Assembly: GCF_017873625.1 (NCBI RefSeq)
Contig: NZ_JAGGKL010000004.1
Coordinates: 124,001 to 188,000 of the forward strand
Source of the DNA: Methanobacterium petrolearium
GTDB taxonomy: Archaea; Methanobacteriota; Methanobacteria; Methanobacteriales; Methanobacteriaceae
Direction of reading: 5' to 3'
Length of the DNA: 64,000 nt
The position numbers were made by a program, and so were the translations under genes. The notes under the pieces are model-generated. The model did not search any database and had not been told where the DNA came from. It saw only the letters and a program-made list of their open reading frames with translations. Below are positions 26,295 to 37,837 of this stretch, in pieces. Position 1 is the stretch's first letter, and each line of letters starts with the position of its first letter.

Positions 26295-27749
26295 ATGATT
26301 GACACCCATTTAAAGACACAACTGGAAAAAGCTACCCTGGCCCTGGATAAGACCACCGATATAGAAGGCATCCTTATTGTGGCCATTGATGGGCGGATTC
26401 TGCACCACAACTTAAGAGTTGATGTGGATATTAATCTCTTTGGTCCAATGTCACAGGTTATTTCCAACTCTTCTTATAGGCTCTTAAACTCATCTGGCCA
26501 GGGCGAAATGGAAAGAGTTCTGGTGGAATCTTCCGGGGGGAAAGCACTATTTTTAGGCCTGGAAAATGCACATTTAATTATTTTAATGCAGAATTCAGCT
26601 AACGTTGGCCTGGTTATGGTTAACGCCAAAAGAGCATCAGAAAAGATCAATGAAGCAACCCACGACCTTAAATTAGAGGTTCCAGAGGAAGTGCCAGTTG
26701 AACCAGAACCATCCGAAGAAATACCAACTGAAACAGTACCTGAAGAAATACCAACCGAAGAAGTACCTGCCGAGGAAATACCAGTTGAAACCACGTCACA
26801 ACAACCGGTTACAACAGAAGAAACATCTTTAGAACCAGAGGAAACACCGATTGAAGAATTGGTGCCTGAAAAAGAGTTGGTTGAAGAAAGTTCTGGAGAA
26901 ATTAAAGTTGAATCCGAAACTGTTGAGGTCCAAGAAGAAACCGTAACTCCCTCTTTATCAGAATCTACTACTCCTGAAAGCAAACCACAAGAAGTTGAAA
27001 GTAAAACCGGAACTGCAGAACTTGATCAATTAGAAAAAGCTGAAATTGTTGAAGTAGAACCAGAAACTCTGGAAACAAAACCAGAAACTCCAGAAGAAAA
27101 ACCAGAAACCCTTGAAACAGAACCTCCAACTATCGAAGCAGAACCCGAAATCGTTGAAGAACCCGAAATCGTTGAAGAACCCGAAATCGTTGAAGAACCC
27201 GAAATCGTTGAAGAACCCGAAATCGTTGAAGAACCTGAAGAGAGAAAACCAAGTATACCCACGGTTAAACCCCCTATATCATTCCCAACCCTTCCAGATC
27301 ATGTTGAAGTGCCTGATGATCCGGAAAAACGTTCCGAACTCATATTGGACATTTATGAAAAGATTTTCCTGGCCATGTCCCTGGGTGCAGCCAAGATCAT
27401 GGGTGTTGCACCGGCCAGAGGACTCACCAAACAGTTCCTGCCCTTTGAAAAATGTCCGAAATTACTCCATAACGTTAACTTAAAAAGTAATGCCACCATT
27501 GATTTTACCCAGATAAAAAAGAACGCCCAGGAAATTCCCGTGCCAGAGCGAGAAGAAATATTTATCCATGATTTCAGTCGGATGATAAAGATCATAACTG
27601 AAAATTATGGCAATGTAATGGGTTACGAGGCATTCAGAGGTATGGTCCGTGCTGAGTTTTTAGCAATCAAGAAGTCCTATGGCGATGCAATGGATACACT
27701 TAACATCAAAAAGAACATGCATCCAGAAATTGCTCATCTCTTCAGTTAA
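26295..27749 (+). CDS. Roadblock-domain protein with acidic repeat linker
   Basis: 484 aa. Residues 1-120 form a Roadblock/LC7 domain (DIEGILIVAIDGRILHH, VLVESSGGKALFLGLENAHLIILM). Residues about 130-315 are a linker rich in Glu, Pro, Val and Thr, including five exact copies of EIVEEP encoded by an 18-bp repeat. Residues about 320-484 form a helical domain with no family I recognise (LILDIYEKIFLAMSLGAAK, HDFSRMIKIITENYGNVMGY). The layout (sensor domain, acidic linker, helical domain) parallels the protein at 13016-14347. ATG at 26295 after GTGATCGG. Function unknown. Confidence 0.75.
   Translation: MIDTHLKTQLEKATLALDKTTDIEGILIVAIDGRILHHNLRVDVDINLFGPMSQVISNSSYRLLNSSGQGEMERVLVESSGGKALFLGLENAHLIILMQNSANVGLVMVNAKRASEKINEATHDLKLEVPEEVPVEPEPSEEIPTETVPEEIPTEEVPAEEIPVETTSQQPVTTEETSLEPEETPIEELVPEKELVEESSGEIKVESETVEVQEETVTPSLSESTTPESKPQEVESKTGTAELDQLEKAEIVEVEPETLETKPETPEEKPETLETEPPTIEAEPEIVEEPEIVEEPEIVEEPEIVEEPEIVEEPEERKPSIPTVKPPISFPTLPDHVEVPDDPEKRSELILDIYEKIFLAMSLGAAKIMGVAPARGLTKQFLPFEKCPKLLHNVNLKSNATIDFTQIKKNAQEIPVPEREEIFIHDFSRMIKIITENYGNVMGYEAFRGMVRAEFLAIKKSYGDAMDTLNIKKNMHPEIAHLFS
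27144..27233 (+). repeat. Five perfect 18-bp coding repeats
   Basis: cccgaaatcgttgaagaa occurs five times head to tail, encoding (P)EIVEE(P) in the linker of the roadblock protein. The copies are identical at every base including third positions, which points to recent slippage or duplication. Confidence 0.95.
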
Positions 27750-27784
27750 GAGACACCCATCATCAGTTGAAAGACTGTTCATCT

Positions 27785-28069
27785 ATCCAATTAATGTTCT
27801 CTTATCCATTTAATGATCATCTATCCAGTTAACTCTCTCCTATCCATTTAATGATCATCTATCCAGTTAACTCTCTCCGATCCAGTTAACTCTCTCCGAT
27901 CCAGTTAACTCTCTCCGATCCAGTTAACTCTCTCCGATCCAGTTAACTCTCCCCTATCCAGTTAACTCTCCCCTATCCAGTTAACTCTCCCCTATCCAGT
28001 TAACTCTCCCCTATCCAGTTAACTCTCCCCTATCCAGTTAACACTTATCTATCCAGTTAACAGATTACT
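27785..28069. repeat. 19-bp tandem array, about 15 units
   Basis: Units start every 19 bases from 27785 to 28051; the last eleven (27861-28051) keep the period exactly. The consensus is atccagttaactctctccg, with sub-types ending ctctccg or ctcccct. The first four units are more diverged (atccatttaatgatc type). Each unit carries the palindrome GTTAAC. Units abut without unique spacers, so this is not a CRISPR. It lies between the roadblock gene and rfcS. Confidence 0.95.
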
Positions 28070-28396
28070 AAAAAAAATATCAACCAATTACTTAAATCCC
28101 AGTCCAACACACTGCCTTTTTTTATCCATATCAACCATCAACCATCATAATGGGATATAGAAAAAATTTTAGACTTTTTTTAAAAAATAAATTAAAATTA
28201 AATCAGTAAGGTTGTAAAAAAATAGGTAATTGACTAAATTTTAAAACTTTTTAAAATAGCAGTTACATACCATGACCATGCTATAATGGATTTAAAAAAA
28301 TAACAGAAACATTCACCAATAATATTTTTAGATAAAGAAATATTCGGAAATTTATACAAAATATAACATTTAAAATATGAAAAAGACGGTGATAAC
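28070..28396. other. AT-rich region upstream of rfcS
   Basis: No gene seen. Long A/T stretches (28085-28220) and TATA-like sequence near 28355-28375 probably hold the rfcS-rfcL promoter. Confidence 0.4.
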
Positions 28397-30934
<2,538 letters not shown>

Positions 30935-30955
30935 GCTTTCAGGTTACAGATACAG

Positions 30956-30985
30956 GTTCACCATCTGGTGAACTTTGATTTTTTT
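30956..30985 (+). terminator. Hairpin plus T-tract after rfcL
   Basis: GTTCACC (30956-30962) pairs perfectly with GGTGAAC (30967-30973) over the loop ATCT, followed by TTTGATTTTTTT. It lies about 20 bases after the rfcL stop. Confidence 0.8.
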
Positions 30986-31087
30986 AAATGAACGCTTGGG
31001 AAAACCGTCTTGATCCCATTATCTTCTTCCATTGTTGTTCTGACCCAGCCTTCCTCATTTTTTTAGATCTTCCTCATTTTACAAAAA

Positions 31088-31111
31088 TTATATATTGGAT
31101 AGTAATCCAAT
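31088..31111 (+). promoter_or_regulatory. TATA-like box abutting a 7-bp inverted repeat
   Basis: ttatata (31088-31094) runs into ATTGGAT (31094-31100), whose complement ATCCAAT is at 31105-31111. It lies in the 300-bp noncoding stretch upstream of the REC-PAS-kinase gene, about 140 bases before its ATG, and is a candidate operator. The rest of 30986-31253 shows no gene. Confidence 0.35.
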
Positions 31112-31253
31112 CTACACTTATCGGAATAGGGTTGCCGTGTTCTGGTGATGGTGTTTATTAATCGAAATCTATTAATAATAGTTTGATTTGTATTAATTAT
31201 CTGGGGAATGACAGTGAAATTTTATCCACAATCTGTGGTTGGGGAGTGGTTTA

Positions 31254-32615
31254 ATGGTTAGTATTCTCTTAGTTGAGGATGAATTTGTTGAAGCTATGGA
31301 TCTTAAGAATCAATTGGAATCCCTTGGTTATTTTGTACCTGACATTGCTTCTGACTGTGAGGAAGCTGTTAGAAAAGTAGTGGAATTAGAACCTGATCTT
31401 GTTTTGACGGATATGGTTTTCAAAGAAGATGTTAATGGTGTAGACATAGTTGCGAAAATTAAAAGGTTGAATATACCGGTAGTGTACATCACAGGCCAGT
31501 TTGATGAATCTACATTCCAGGAAGCTATGTTAACTGATCCTGATGGTTATCTGGTGAAACCGTACAATACGCATAATCTTAAGTTTATCATTGAAGTGGC
31601 ACTTCAAAGATCAAGACAGCGCTTAAGCCCTGATGAAAGGGACTATCTGGAATCTGTGGATAATTCAATGATTGTGGTTTTTAAAACCAATTTGGAGGGG
31701 GATATACTTTTTGTTAATAAGGCGATGGTTGATAGGTTCAAATTTAAAAGTGTGGATGAGGTGTTAGGAAAGAAATCCCTGGATTTTTATAAAAACCCTT
31801 CTGATCGGGAAAAGATCATCAACAACCTCAAACAGGATAATTCAGCTGAAGGTGAATTTGAAATGCTCACATCTGATGGTGAGGTCATTAACATCCTTAT
31901 AAAGGCCCACATGACCAAGGATGGTTTGTTTGGAACTATGCTGAATATCACTAAACGGGTACAGGCGGAAAATAAGCTTAAAGAATCTCTGTTAGAAAAG
32001 GAGATTTTGCTTAGTGAGATTCATCATCGGGTTAAGAATAATCTTCAGATAATTTCCAGCCTCCTCAATTTACAAAAGAGTTATGTGGAGGGGGAAGAAT
32101 CGGTTAATATATTAAAGGATAGTCAGGGCAGGGTCAGGACCATGGCCATGATCCATGAAAAACTCTATCAGTCTCCTACTTTCCGCAATATTCCCATTAA
32201 AGAGTATGTCATTGAACTTGTTAACAGTATTTTGAATTCTTATGGAATTTCAAAAGGCATGGTTTATCCAGAATTTGATGTTGAAGACTTGAAAGTGGAT
32301 ATTGACACTGCCTTACCCATGGGACTTGTTATCAATGAACTGGTAACCAACAGTATCAAATATGCCTTTCCCCAGAATAGGGGCACCCTACAAATCCAGT
32401 TCAGTTGCGGATCCAATGAGGATTACCAACTGGTGGTGGCAGATGATGGTGTGGGATTACCTGAAGATGTTAACATTGAAATTACGGACTCTTTAGGCCT
32501 TCAACTGGTAAATACTCTCGTGAATCAATTGGACGGCGAATTAAATATAGACAGCAGCCACGGAACCAAGTTCCAAATCAATTTCAAACAATTACAATAC
32601 AAAAAAAGGATTTGA
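31254..32615 (+). CDS. Response-regulator/PAS/histidine-kinase hybrid (HisKA_2 type)
   Basis: 453 aa. Residues 1-118 are a receiver domain (VSILLVEDEF; phospho-acceptor in LVLTDMVF; GYLVKPYN). Residues about 130-240 are a PAS domain. A HisKA_2 box follows, EIHHRVKNNLQIISSLLNLQ with the phospho-acceptor His, then an HATPase_c domain (INELVTNSIKYAFP; VVADDGVGLP). No membrane segment, so a cytosolic sensor. The ATG at 31254 is favoured over an upstream TTG by GGGGAGTGG. No cognate effector gene adjoins. Confidence 0.88.
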   Translation: MVSILLVEDEFVEAMDLKNQLESLGYFVPDIASDCEEAVRKVVELEPDLVLTDMVFKEDVNGVDIVAKIKRLNIPVVYITGQFDESTFQEAMLTDPDGYLVKPYNTHNLKFIIEVALQRSRQRLSPDERDYLESVDNSMIVVFKTNLEGDILFVNKAMVDRFKFKSVDEVLGKKSLDFYKNPSDREKIINNLKQDNSAEGEFEMLTSDGEVINILIKAHMTKDGLFGTMLNITKRVQAENKLKESLLEKEILLSEIHHRVKNNLQIISSLLNLQKSYVEGEESVNILKDSQGRVRTMAMIHEKLYQSPTFRNIPIKEYVIELVNSILNSYGISKGMVYPEFDVEDLKVDIDTALPMGLVINELVTNSIKYAFPQNRGTLQIQFSCGSNEDYQLVVADDGVGLPEDVNIEITDSLGLQLVNTLVNQLDGELNIDSSHGTKFQINFKQLQYKKRI

Positions 32616-32976
32616 AGACCAGGCATGTCATAATTATGATATATTTTGGTTAAAATAAGTTCAAATATCGTTTTGATTTTGAAATTAATTATATTTTCGT
32701 TGATTGAACATAATTAAACATATATTCAATTGAAAAGATTTAACTTTATTTATTTATATTTTATAGATTTTAATTTTCACCAATTTTTGTTCAATAATTT
32801 TAAAAAAATATGATTTTAGCTCATAACTGATTTCTATTCAAAATAAGTCCTTACAACATTTTTCAATGTTTCAAGTGACTGTTTGGTTCGTTATCTTGTA
32901 TTATTTAACGAAGTAATTCATAGAATTATTCTGCACTTAATATCACTGGAAAAAATTCGCTTATAGCTACCAAAGT
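32616..32976. other. AT-rich region with no gene seen
   Basis: Downstream of both the kinase gene (plus) and the 47-aa protein gene (minus). Extremely AT-rich with no supported frame. It probably holds the terminators of both. Confidence 0.4.
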
Positions 32977-33120
32977 CTATTTTATTTCTTTTTTCGCTTT
33001 TTTGATTAACCACATAATTAACAACATGTTTACTAAAATAATAAGTAGTAAGATTAATGATTCAGTTAACCATTCAGATGGAATTGATGTGTTAGTAATT
33101 GTAACCGTCACATTGACCAT
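32977..33120 (-). CDS. 47-aa single-pass membrane protein
   Basis: The reverse strand encodes 47 residues starting MVNVTVTITNTS, with a strongly hydrophobic helix (about residues 21-39, SLILLLIILVNMLLIMWLI) and a basic tail KKAKKEIK, then TAG. The Lys-rich end after the helix suggests an outside N-terminus, which carries two glycosylation sequons (NVT, NTS). The ATG sits six bases after GGGGTGA, a strong SD, and an in-frame TGA lies just upstream. No family recognised. A 65-aa frame on the plus strand over the same bases is its shadow. Confidence 0.55.
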   Translation of the reverse strand: MVNVTVTITNTSIPSEWLTESLILLLIILVNMLLIMWLIKKAKKEIK

Positions 33121-33379
33121 GATTTTTCACCCCATGAAACTCTTTATTAATGAGGCTGCCTCACAAAGAATTTTCTTTGATTATATGTTTAGTTGTTAAG
33201 TGTTTAGTTATTAATATTACTAGGTAGCCATCCATGGCCGTAAATAAGAGTACTTCAAATCATCAACTAGATTATGGAAGAGAAAAAGGTTGATCTTAAT
33301 CTAGTAAAATCAGTGAATCAGTATCTTAAGGAACATGACCTTGTTAAATTCTTCTAATTATAATATTCAAAAGTTTGTT
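33121..33379. other. Region without a confident gene
   Basis: Contains a 27-codon plus-strand frame at 33274-33357 (starting MEEKKVDLNLVKSV) without an SD, possibly a gene remnant. Otherwise AT-rich; the 3' end of the minus-strand membrane gene follows. Confidence 0.3.
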
Positions 33380-34147
33380 TTATAAAATAGGTTTTAAAAT
33401 ACTTAAAATAACTAAAAAAACGAATATGTTTGTGGCTATTATTTGAAGGTGGCGTTGAACCTTTTCATTTCTGCCTTGTGCCCATGAAACAAAAATAAAT
33501 AGTAATATAAGAGTTGAAAAAACTGAAAGTGCTAACAAAGTAAAGAATATTAATTGCCAGGTTCCATCTAGTGCCATGCTTTCCCACATGAAAAATATGG
33601 ATAGATATGCAACGATTATTCCCAAATAACCCATAAAAACATATTTCTCAGAATTGGTTTCTAAACATTCTGTGACTTCCTGACCTGTGGTTAACTGTTC
33701 TAACATTTTAAATAATTTACTTGTATTTTTAACACTATCAGAACCTATTAAAAAATCTCCACCTAAAATATTATCATCACAAATAATCCTTATCCAATTT
33801 TGCATATACACTGTACCAACTAGACCATACGGACTAAATTCTTTGAAAGAATATTTTTCAAAGGATTCAATGTTAGAACTACTCAAAATAAATGATAAAT
33901 CATCTTTCAGATACTGATATTTCTCTGAATCAGAATCATCAAAACAATTATACATCAAATTATTATCCCTAATCAACACATCTCCTCGAGAAAAATATGC
34001 CAATGGATTGCTTTTAGCCCTTGGGAAACCTTCAGGTAAACTAAAATTACCAAATAATCTCTCAACAAAAAACGAAGATTTAATCACTTTTACAAAATTA
34101 TCTAAATGATCTACGGAACTTATCCAAATAACAGAGTTTAAATCCAT
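33380..34147 (-). CDS. Hypothetical membrane protein, three C-terminal helices
   Basis: 255 aa. Residues 1-165 look soluble, with no motif I recognise. Three membrane segments follow (about residues 170-190, 200-222, 235-255), the last ending the protein. ATG at 34147 with a poor SD. Codon use is AT-rich like the surrounding accessory region. Not assigned to a family. Confidence 0.6.
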   Translation of the reverse strand: MDLNSVIWISSVDHLDNFVKVIKSSFFVERLFGNFSLPEGFPRAKSNPLAYFSRGDVLIRDNNLMYNCFDDSDSEKYQYLKDDLSFILSSSNIESFEKYSFKEFSPYGLVGTVYMQNWIRIICDDNILGGDFLIGSDSVKNTSKLFKMLEQLTTGQEVTECLETNSEKYVFMGYLGIIVAYLSIFFMWESMALDGTWQLIFFTLLALSVFSTLILLFIFVSWAQGRNEKVQRHLQIIATNIFVFLVILSILKPIL

Positions 34148-34732
34148 TAAAACACTTTTTTAGGCATATGAATACTAAATTAATTTGTAAACATTATCAT
34201 CTAATAATTATCATCTAATAAATAATAACTTTTGATCTTGAATATAAACATTTGCGCTGTTTGAATCTAGTTTCTTTTTAACTTGTAAATTTTGTAATAA
34301 CAGAGCGAATTCATCTCATTGAAAAAATAAAAAATGATCTTAAATCTCACCTTTGAGTTCTTTAACTCTTTTTTCATCTCCAAAATAGGATTACATAAAT
34401 GATTGACACATTTATTTTAATAATCAATTAATAATTTTTAAATATTTTTTATATCAAAAACAGCCTTAAATATGGTACATTGCTTAATAAATATATGTAA
34501 ACATTTTTACTTAAATTTAAAGGTTTAAAGCCCCAATTGTTCTTATAAAGTTAGAATTAAATTGAATTTTACGAAACTAATTATCAAATAGTTTATAAAA
34601 TATGGAAAACAAGAAGAAAAATCCTTTTTTCAACAAAAAAAATCTAAGACCCTAAAACTCTTTTTACTTTTTTAAAATAGAAATAAAAATAAATAAAATG
34701 GGAAATGGAATGAAATTAGAATAGTAAAAGAG
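34148..34732. other. 585-bp AT-rich region, possible gene remnant
   Basis: No intact gene. On the minus strand near 34340-34390 a short frame reads YFGDEKRVKELKGEI then a stop, which resembles the natural C-terminus of a larger protein with everything upstream lost. The rest is A/T-rich with homopolymer runs near 34600-34690. Confidence 0.35.
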
Positions 34733-35428
34733 TTAAATCATCATAAACATGGCTAAAACTCCGATTACCTCCAGTACCATGAAAATCAATCCTATGATCA
34801 GGACAATGATTTCACCTAGAGAAAGGCCCTTGCGCAGAGGCAAATCTCCCTGTTCTTTCAACCAGTATTCGTTTAAAGTTTTTTGAACCATGTAAAATGG
34901 GATAACCAGACCGAAAGATAACAATAAAGAGATCATACCAGTTAATGGATTATCATAAAAGCTTAACCTCACAGACAGGTATGATAGAACCACCCAACTT
35001 ATGATCACTGTGTATATTGAGAATGGTTTAACATTGGCTTCCTCTTCATAATCCTTTAAATCCTTGAATTGTGTTCCTACGAAATATAAATTGACTAAAG
35101 GTATGAAAAGGCCCACTGTTCTAAGACCTGGACTTATATCCAGATTTTTGTGTTTTTTGAAATCCCGCCAATTACGGTAGAACCAGTATATTTCATATAA
35201 ACCCCCTGTGAGAATTATAAGCCAAATTAACTTATTTAGAGGCTGCACATTAGAAACACTGGGATCATTTGAAACATTATCAACACCATAAACACCAGAT
35301 GATTCGCTTCTTCCAGATTCTTTTTGCATGTCAAATGATGTTCCACACTTACCACACTTTTTAGAACCTTTTTCTACATGTTCACCACATTCAGGACAAT
35401 AATTAATACTGATTTCTTCTGTATCCAT
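34733..35428 (-). CDS. Zinc-ribbon plus DUF4234-like membrane protein
   Basis: 231 aa. An N-terminal zinc ribbon (CPECGEHVEKGSKKCGKCG), a short Ser/Asn-rich linker, then a DUF4234-like membrane domain: WLIILTGGLYEIYWFYRNWRD and about four to five helices ending near residue 231. Proteins of this layout are common in Methanobacteriales, often in several copies; function unknown. ATG at 35428 with GGGGAATATAG upstream. Confidence 0.75.
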   Translation of the reverse strand: MDTEEISINYCPECGEHVEKGSKKCGKCGTSFDMQKESGRSESSGVYGVDNVSNDPSVSNVQPLNKLIWLIILTGGLYEIYWFYRNWRDFKKHKNLDISPGLRTVGLFIPLVNLYFVGTQFKDLKDYEEEANVKPFSIYTVIISWVVLSYLSVRLSFYDNPLTGMISLLLSFGLVIPFYMVQKTLNEYWLKEQGDLPLRKGLSLGEIIVLIIGLIFMVLEVIGVLAMFMMI

Positions 35429-35840
35429 CTATATTCCCCATTTATTCAACTCTATCCCTTAATCTCACATAATACTCATTAAAGAAAAGTATTATTTCAT
35501 CATAATAAAAAGTTTTCCATTAGTAATAGAATAGAGGTGTTAGGAGTTTTAAAGATATATCACGAAATAAATTTTTCTTTATCATAGTGTGGTATGACGA
35601 AGTAATTAATTGATAGTACTTTACAATAATTGTTTTAAGGGGTTCTTTGTTCTGGTCAGGCCTGTTTATTGGTTTTTTAATTTTATTTATATAAGTTCAG
35701 AATGAACATATGTATTAAATATTTCATTTACATTGCATTTGTGTTCAATTACTGAAAATTGTTTGATTATTAAATTAAAAAGATTCTTAGTTATTATTGT
35801 TACAATTAAATTATTTATTATTGAATTGAATACAATTATT
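35429..35840. other. AT-rich region between divergent membrane-protein genes
   Basis: Holds the promoter of the minus-strand zinc-ribbon gene. TATA-like sequence near 35688-35694 may serve the plus-strand gene. The frame starting at 35841 stays open back to 35733, so the true start of that gene may lie within this region. Confidence 0.4.
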
Positions 35841-36116
35841 ATGGTAAGTTTGCAAAATGATAGAATTTACATAATAGCTTGGGTAAGTGGTGTTGCAGTT
35901 TTATTTTTATTTTGTCTGTTTTTATCAATTGGATTATTAATAAACATTTTCCCCGAAACATATCCCGCACTTCACGGCGGAATTTGGAAGTTTATAGCTT
36001 GGGTTGTAGCATTTTTATTAAATATCCCACTTTCATACCTTTTTACACTCATTCTCAATAAAATTATCTTGGGAACATGGCGAAAGGATAAGAATATAAA
36101 AAAACAGGAAAAATGA
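35841..36116 (+). CDS. Small hypothetical membrane protein
   Basis: 91 aa from the ATG at 35841: two hydrophobic helices (about residues 10-35 and 47-72) and a Lys-rich C-terminus (RKDKNIKKQEK). The frame extends upstream to an ATG at 35733, which would add a further hydrophobic stretch; neither start has a clear SD. No family recognised. Confidence 0.45.
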   Translation: MVSLQNDRIYIIAWVSGVAVLFLFCLFLSIGLLINIFPETYPALHGGIWKFIAWVVAFLLNIPLSYLFTLILNKIILGTWRKDKNIKKQEK

Positions 36117-36215
36117 TGATACCATATTAGAAGTAGCAGGTAGCCAAGAAGGTGACAATCTGGAAGTCACCATAGAAAACTGAAAGTACCAATAGAACAA
36201 TGATGGGGGAATATT

Positions 36216-36746
36216 ATGGGAAATTCAACTTTTAGATGTATAGAAGTATCAAAATTAGGGTTAAATGAATTAAGATTAATATATGACAGGGAAGAACATA
36301 GAAATAGTACTATAGAATCTAAAACTGCAGGTTTATTCGGATTTTCCTCATTATTAGTTGCTTTGCTTGTATTTACCCTTAATTCTATTCTTTCTAATAT
36401 AGGAACACTACCTTGGCTGGCACAAAAAATAATCCAACTCTCAAATATTATTGGGATATGTTTAATTTTCTTATGTTTAATTTCACTTCTTCAAATTTTA
36501 AAAATCAGAGAATTTATAACTCCCTTCGCTTTTGACCCGAATGATATAGAAGCTCTACTAGCTAAATCAGATGAAGAATTAACGGATTTTATCACTGAAG
36601 ATTATAGGAAAAGTGTATCACATCTTAATTGTGTAAACGAAAAGAAAGCAGATTTATTAGAAGATGCACTGAAAAAGTTAAAGTTCGGCGTCTATTTTTC
36701 TTTAATACCATTAATTGGTTTTCTAATTCTTAAGTTATGGATGTGA
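36216..36746 (+). CDS. Membrane protein with SLATT/Pycsar-effector-like layout
   Basis: 176 aa. A soluble N-terminal helix ending YDREEHRNSTIESKTAGLFGF runs into two close membrane segments (about 48-66 and 78-100). After a loop with acidic helix (DPNDIEALLAKSDEEL) there is a final membrane segment (about 157-174). The E-R/K-A helix leading into paired membrane helices resembles membrane effectors of nucleotide-signalling defence systems (SLATT, PycTM), but no cyclase gene is present, so this is only an architectural resemblance. ATG after GATGGGGGAATATT, a strong SD. First of three closely spaced plus-strand genes. Confidence 0.55.
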   Translation: MGNSTFRCIEVSKLGLNELRLIYDREEHRNSTIESKTAGLFGFSSLLVALLVFTLNSILSNIGTLPWLAQKIIQLSNIIGICLIFLCLISLLQILKIREFITPFAFDPNDIEALLAKSDEELTDFITEDYRKSVSHLNCVNEKKADLLEDALKKLKFGVYFSLIPLIGFLILKLWM

Positions 36747-36750
36747 TAAA

Positions 36751-36990
36751 ATGGGTGTTAACCATCATATTAAAGCATGCTACAATGGTAAATGTGCAAA
36801 TGAAGAATGCAAAAAGGAATTCAAAGAAGATTTCATTATTTATAAGTGTGAAGAATGTAATGAATACTTCTGTTATGCTTGTTTTTGCAAACAACATTAT
36901 GAAAGACATAAAAAACCAATCCAATGGTTAGAATACAGAATAAAGAATGGAAAACCTCAAATCACAAGGGATCCACATGACCCACCATAA
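36751..36990 (+). CDS. Small Cys/His-rich zinc-finger protein
   Basis: 79 aa with about eight Cys and several His. The core YKCEECNEYFCYACFCKQH (CxxC-x4-C-x2-C-x-C-x2-H) followed by ERHKK, and an earlier CYNGKC...EEC, resemble B-box or AN1-type two-zinc fingers. It starts five bases after the preceding stop; GTGATAAA gives the SD. A 64-aa frame overlapping in another register is a shadow. Probably a protein-protein or nucleic-acid adaptor. Confidence 0.65.
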   Translation: MGVNHHIKACYNGKCANEECKKEFKEDFIIYKCEECNEYFCYACFCKQHYERHKKPIQWLEYRIKNGKPQITRDPHDPP

Positions 36991-37054
36991 TAAATCAATT
37001 AATATTATGTATTAAAAAGAGAATCATCATTGGATTATAATTTAGGGGATAAAT

Positions 37055-37837
37055 ATGATGAATATTAGTTTCGGGGGGTATCAAGAGAAGACTATGGAAG
37101 ATATTCCTTTTTTGAAATGTCCAAATTGTAATAATGTTGGTCATAGCTTAACTGGAAGAGGTGATGGTATTTGGGAGTGTGATATTTGTAAACACCAAGA
37201 TATACGCGAAAAATTCCCAATAATTCGAATTATGAAGGCTGTATTAACTTGTAGTAAATGCCAAACAAAAATTCATGATACTCCCAGTTACGGCTCTAGA
37301 TTTTTTTCATGTTATGAATGTAGGAATGTTGTTGCTGTAAAATACAATAAAAAGTTTTATCAACCAACAGAAATTATAAATACACGATTTCAATCCCCTG
37401 AAAGCTTGAAAGGATTAGGAAGGGGAATTAATTTAGTTGAATGCCGTAATCTACGCACTACCTTACCACTTTATTTGTTGGAATTTTTATCACATGAAGA
37501 AGAAAATGGTTTTTTATCCTTTAAATCTAAGTATCAAAATGCCATATTGCTATATGTCCATAATGAATGTATAGGGTATCTTATTTGGTCTTTTAAAAAA
37601 AGAGAACATGATGGTTGTCCAATTTTAAGGCAAGTTTTTATTAAAAAAGAGCATCGCAAAAAAGGTTGGGGTTCACTATTAATACAAACATGGTATAACA
37701 TATATGTTACTTCTAATGGAGGTAAATTTGGGGTTGAAAATCCTAATAACATCACATTTAAAATTTTAATAAATCTAGAGCATATTACAAAAGATAAAAA
37801 TAATTTGGAATATAAGGACTGTTTTCTTATTACCTAA
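37055..37837 (+). CDS. Zinc-ribbon protein fused to a GNAT acetyltransferase domain
   Basis: 260 aa. Two zinc ribbons lead: CPNCNNVGHSL...WECDICK (about 22-48) and LTCSKCQTK...FFSCYECRN (about 64-95). A GNAT domain covers about 125-245 with AILLYVHNECIGYLIW and the acetyl-CoA loop EHRKKGWGSLL (R-x-x-G-x-G). The ribbons suggest a nucleic-acid or ribosome-associated acetyltransferase. ATG at 37055 with AGGGGAT at correct spacing. Third gene of the 36.2-37.8 kb group. Confidence 0.65.
   Translation: MMNISFGGYQEKTMEDIPFLKCPNCNNVGHSLTGRGDGIWECDICKHQDIREKFPIIRIMKAVLTCSKCQTKIHDTPSYGSRFFSCYECRNVVAVKYNKKFYQPTEIINTRFQSPESLKGLGRGINLVECRNLRTTLPLYLLEFLSHEEENGFLSFKSKYQNAILLYVHNECIGYLIWSFKKREHDGCPILRQVFIKKEHRKKGWGSLLIQTWYNIYVTSNGGKFGVENPNNITFKILINLEHITKDKNNLEYKDCFLIT

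Noticed and set aside
27112..27483. 123-aa frame with repeated NPKSLK units
   Set aside because: It is the out-of-frame reading of the EIVEEP repeat in the roadblock gene.
27785..28069. CRISPR array
   Set aside because: The 19-bp units abut with no unique spacers and no cas genes are present; the same reasoning applies to 63303-63420 and 5782-5913.
33002..33199. 65-aa plus-strand open frame
   Set aside because: Composition is poor and it lies opposite the 47-aa membrane protein frame, which has a strong SD and coherent topology.
36737..36931. 64-aa plus-strand frame starting just before the zinc-finger gene
   Set aside because: The overlapping frame from 36751 has the Cys/His pattern of a zinc finger and a proper SD; this one is its shadow.
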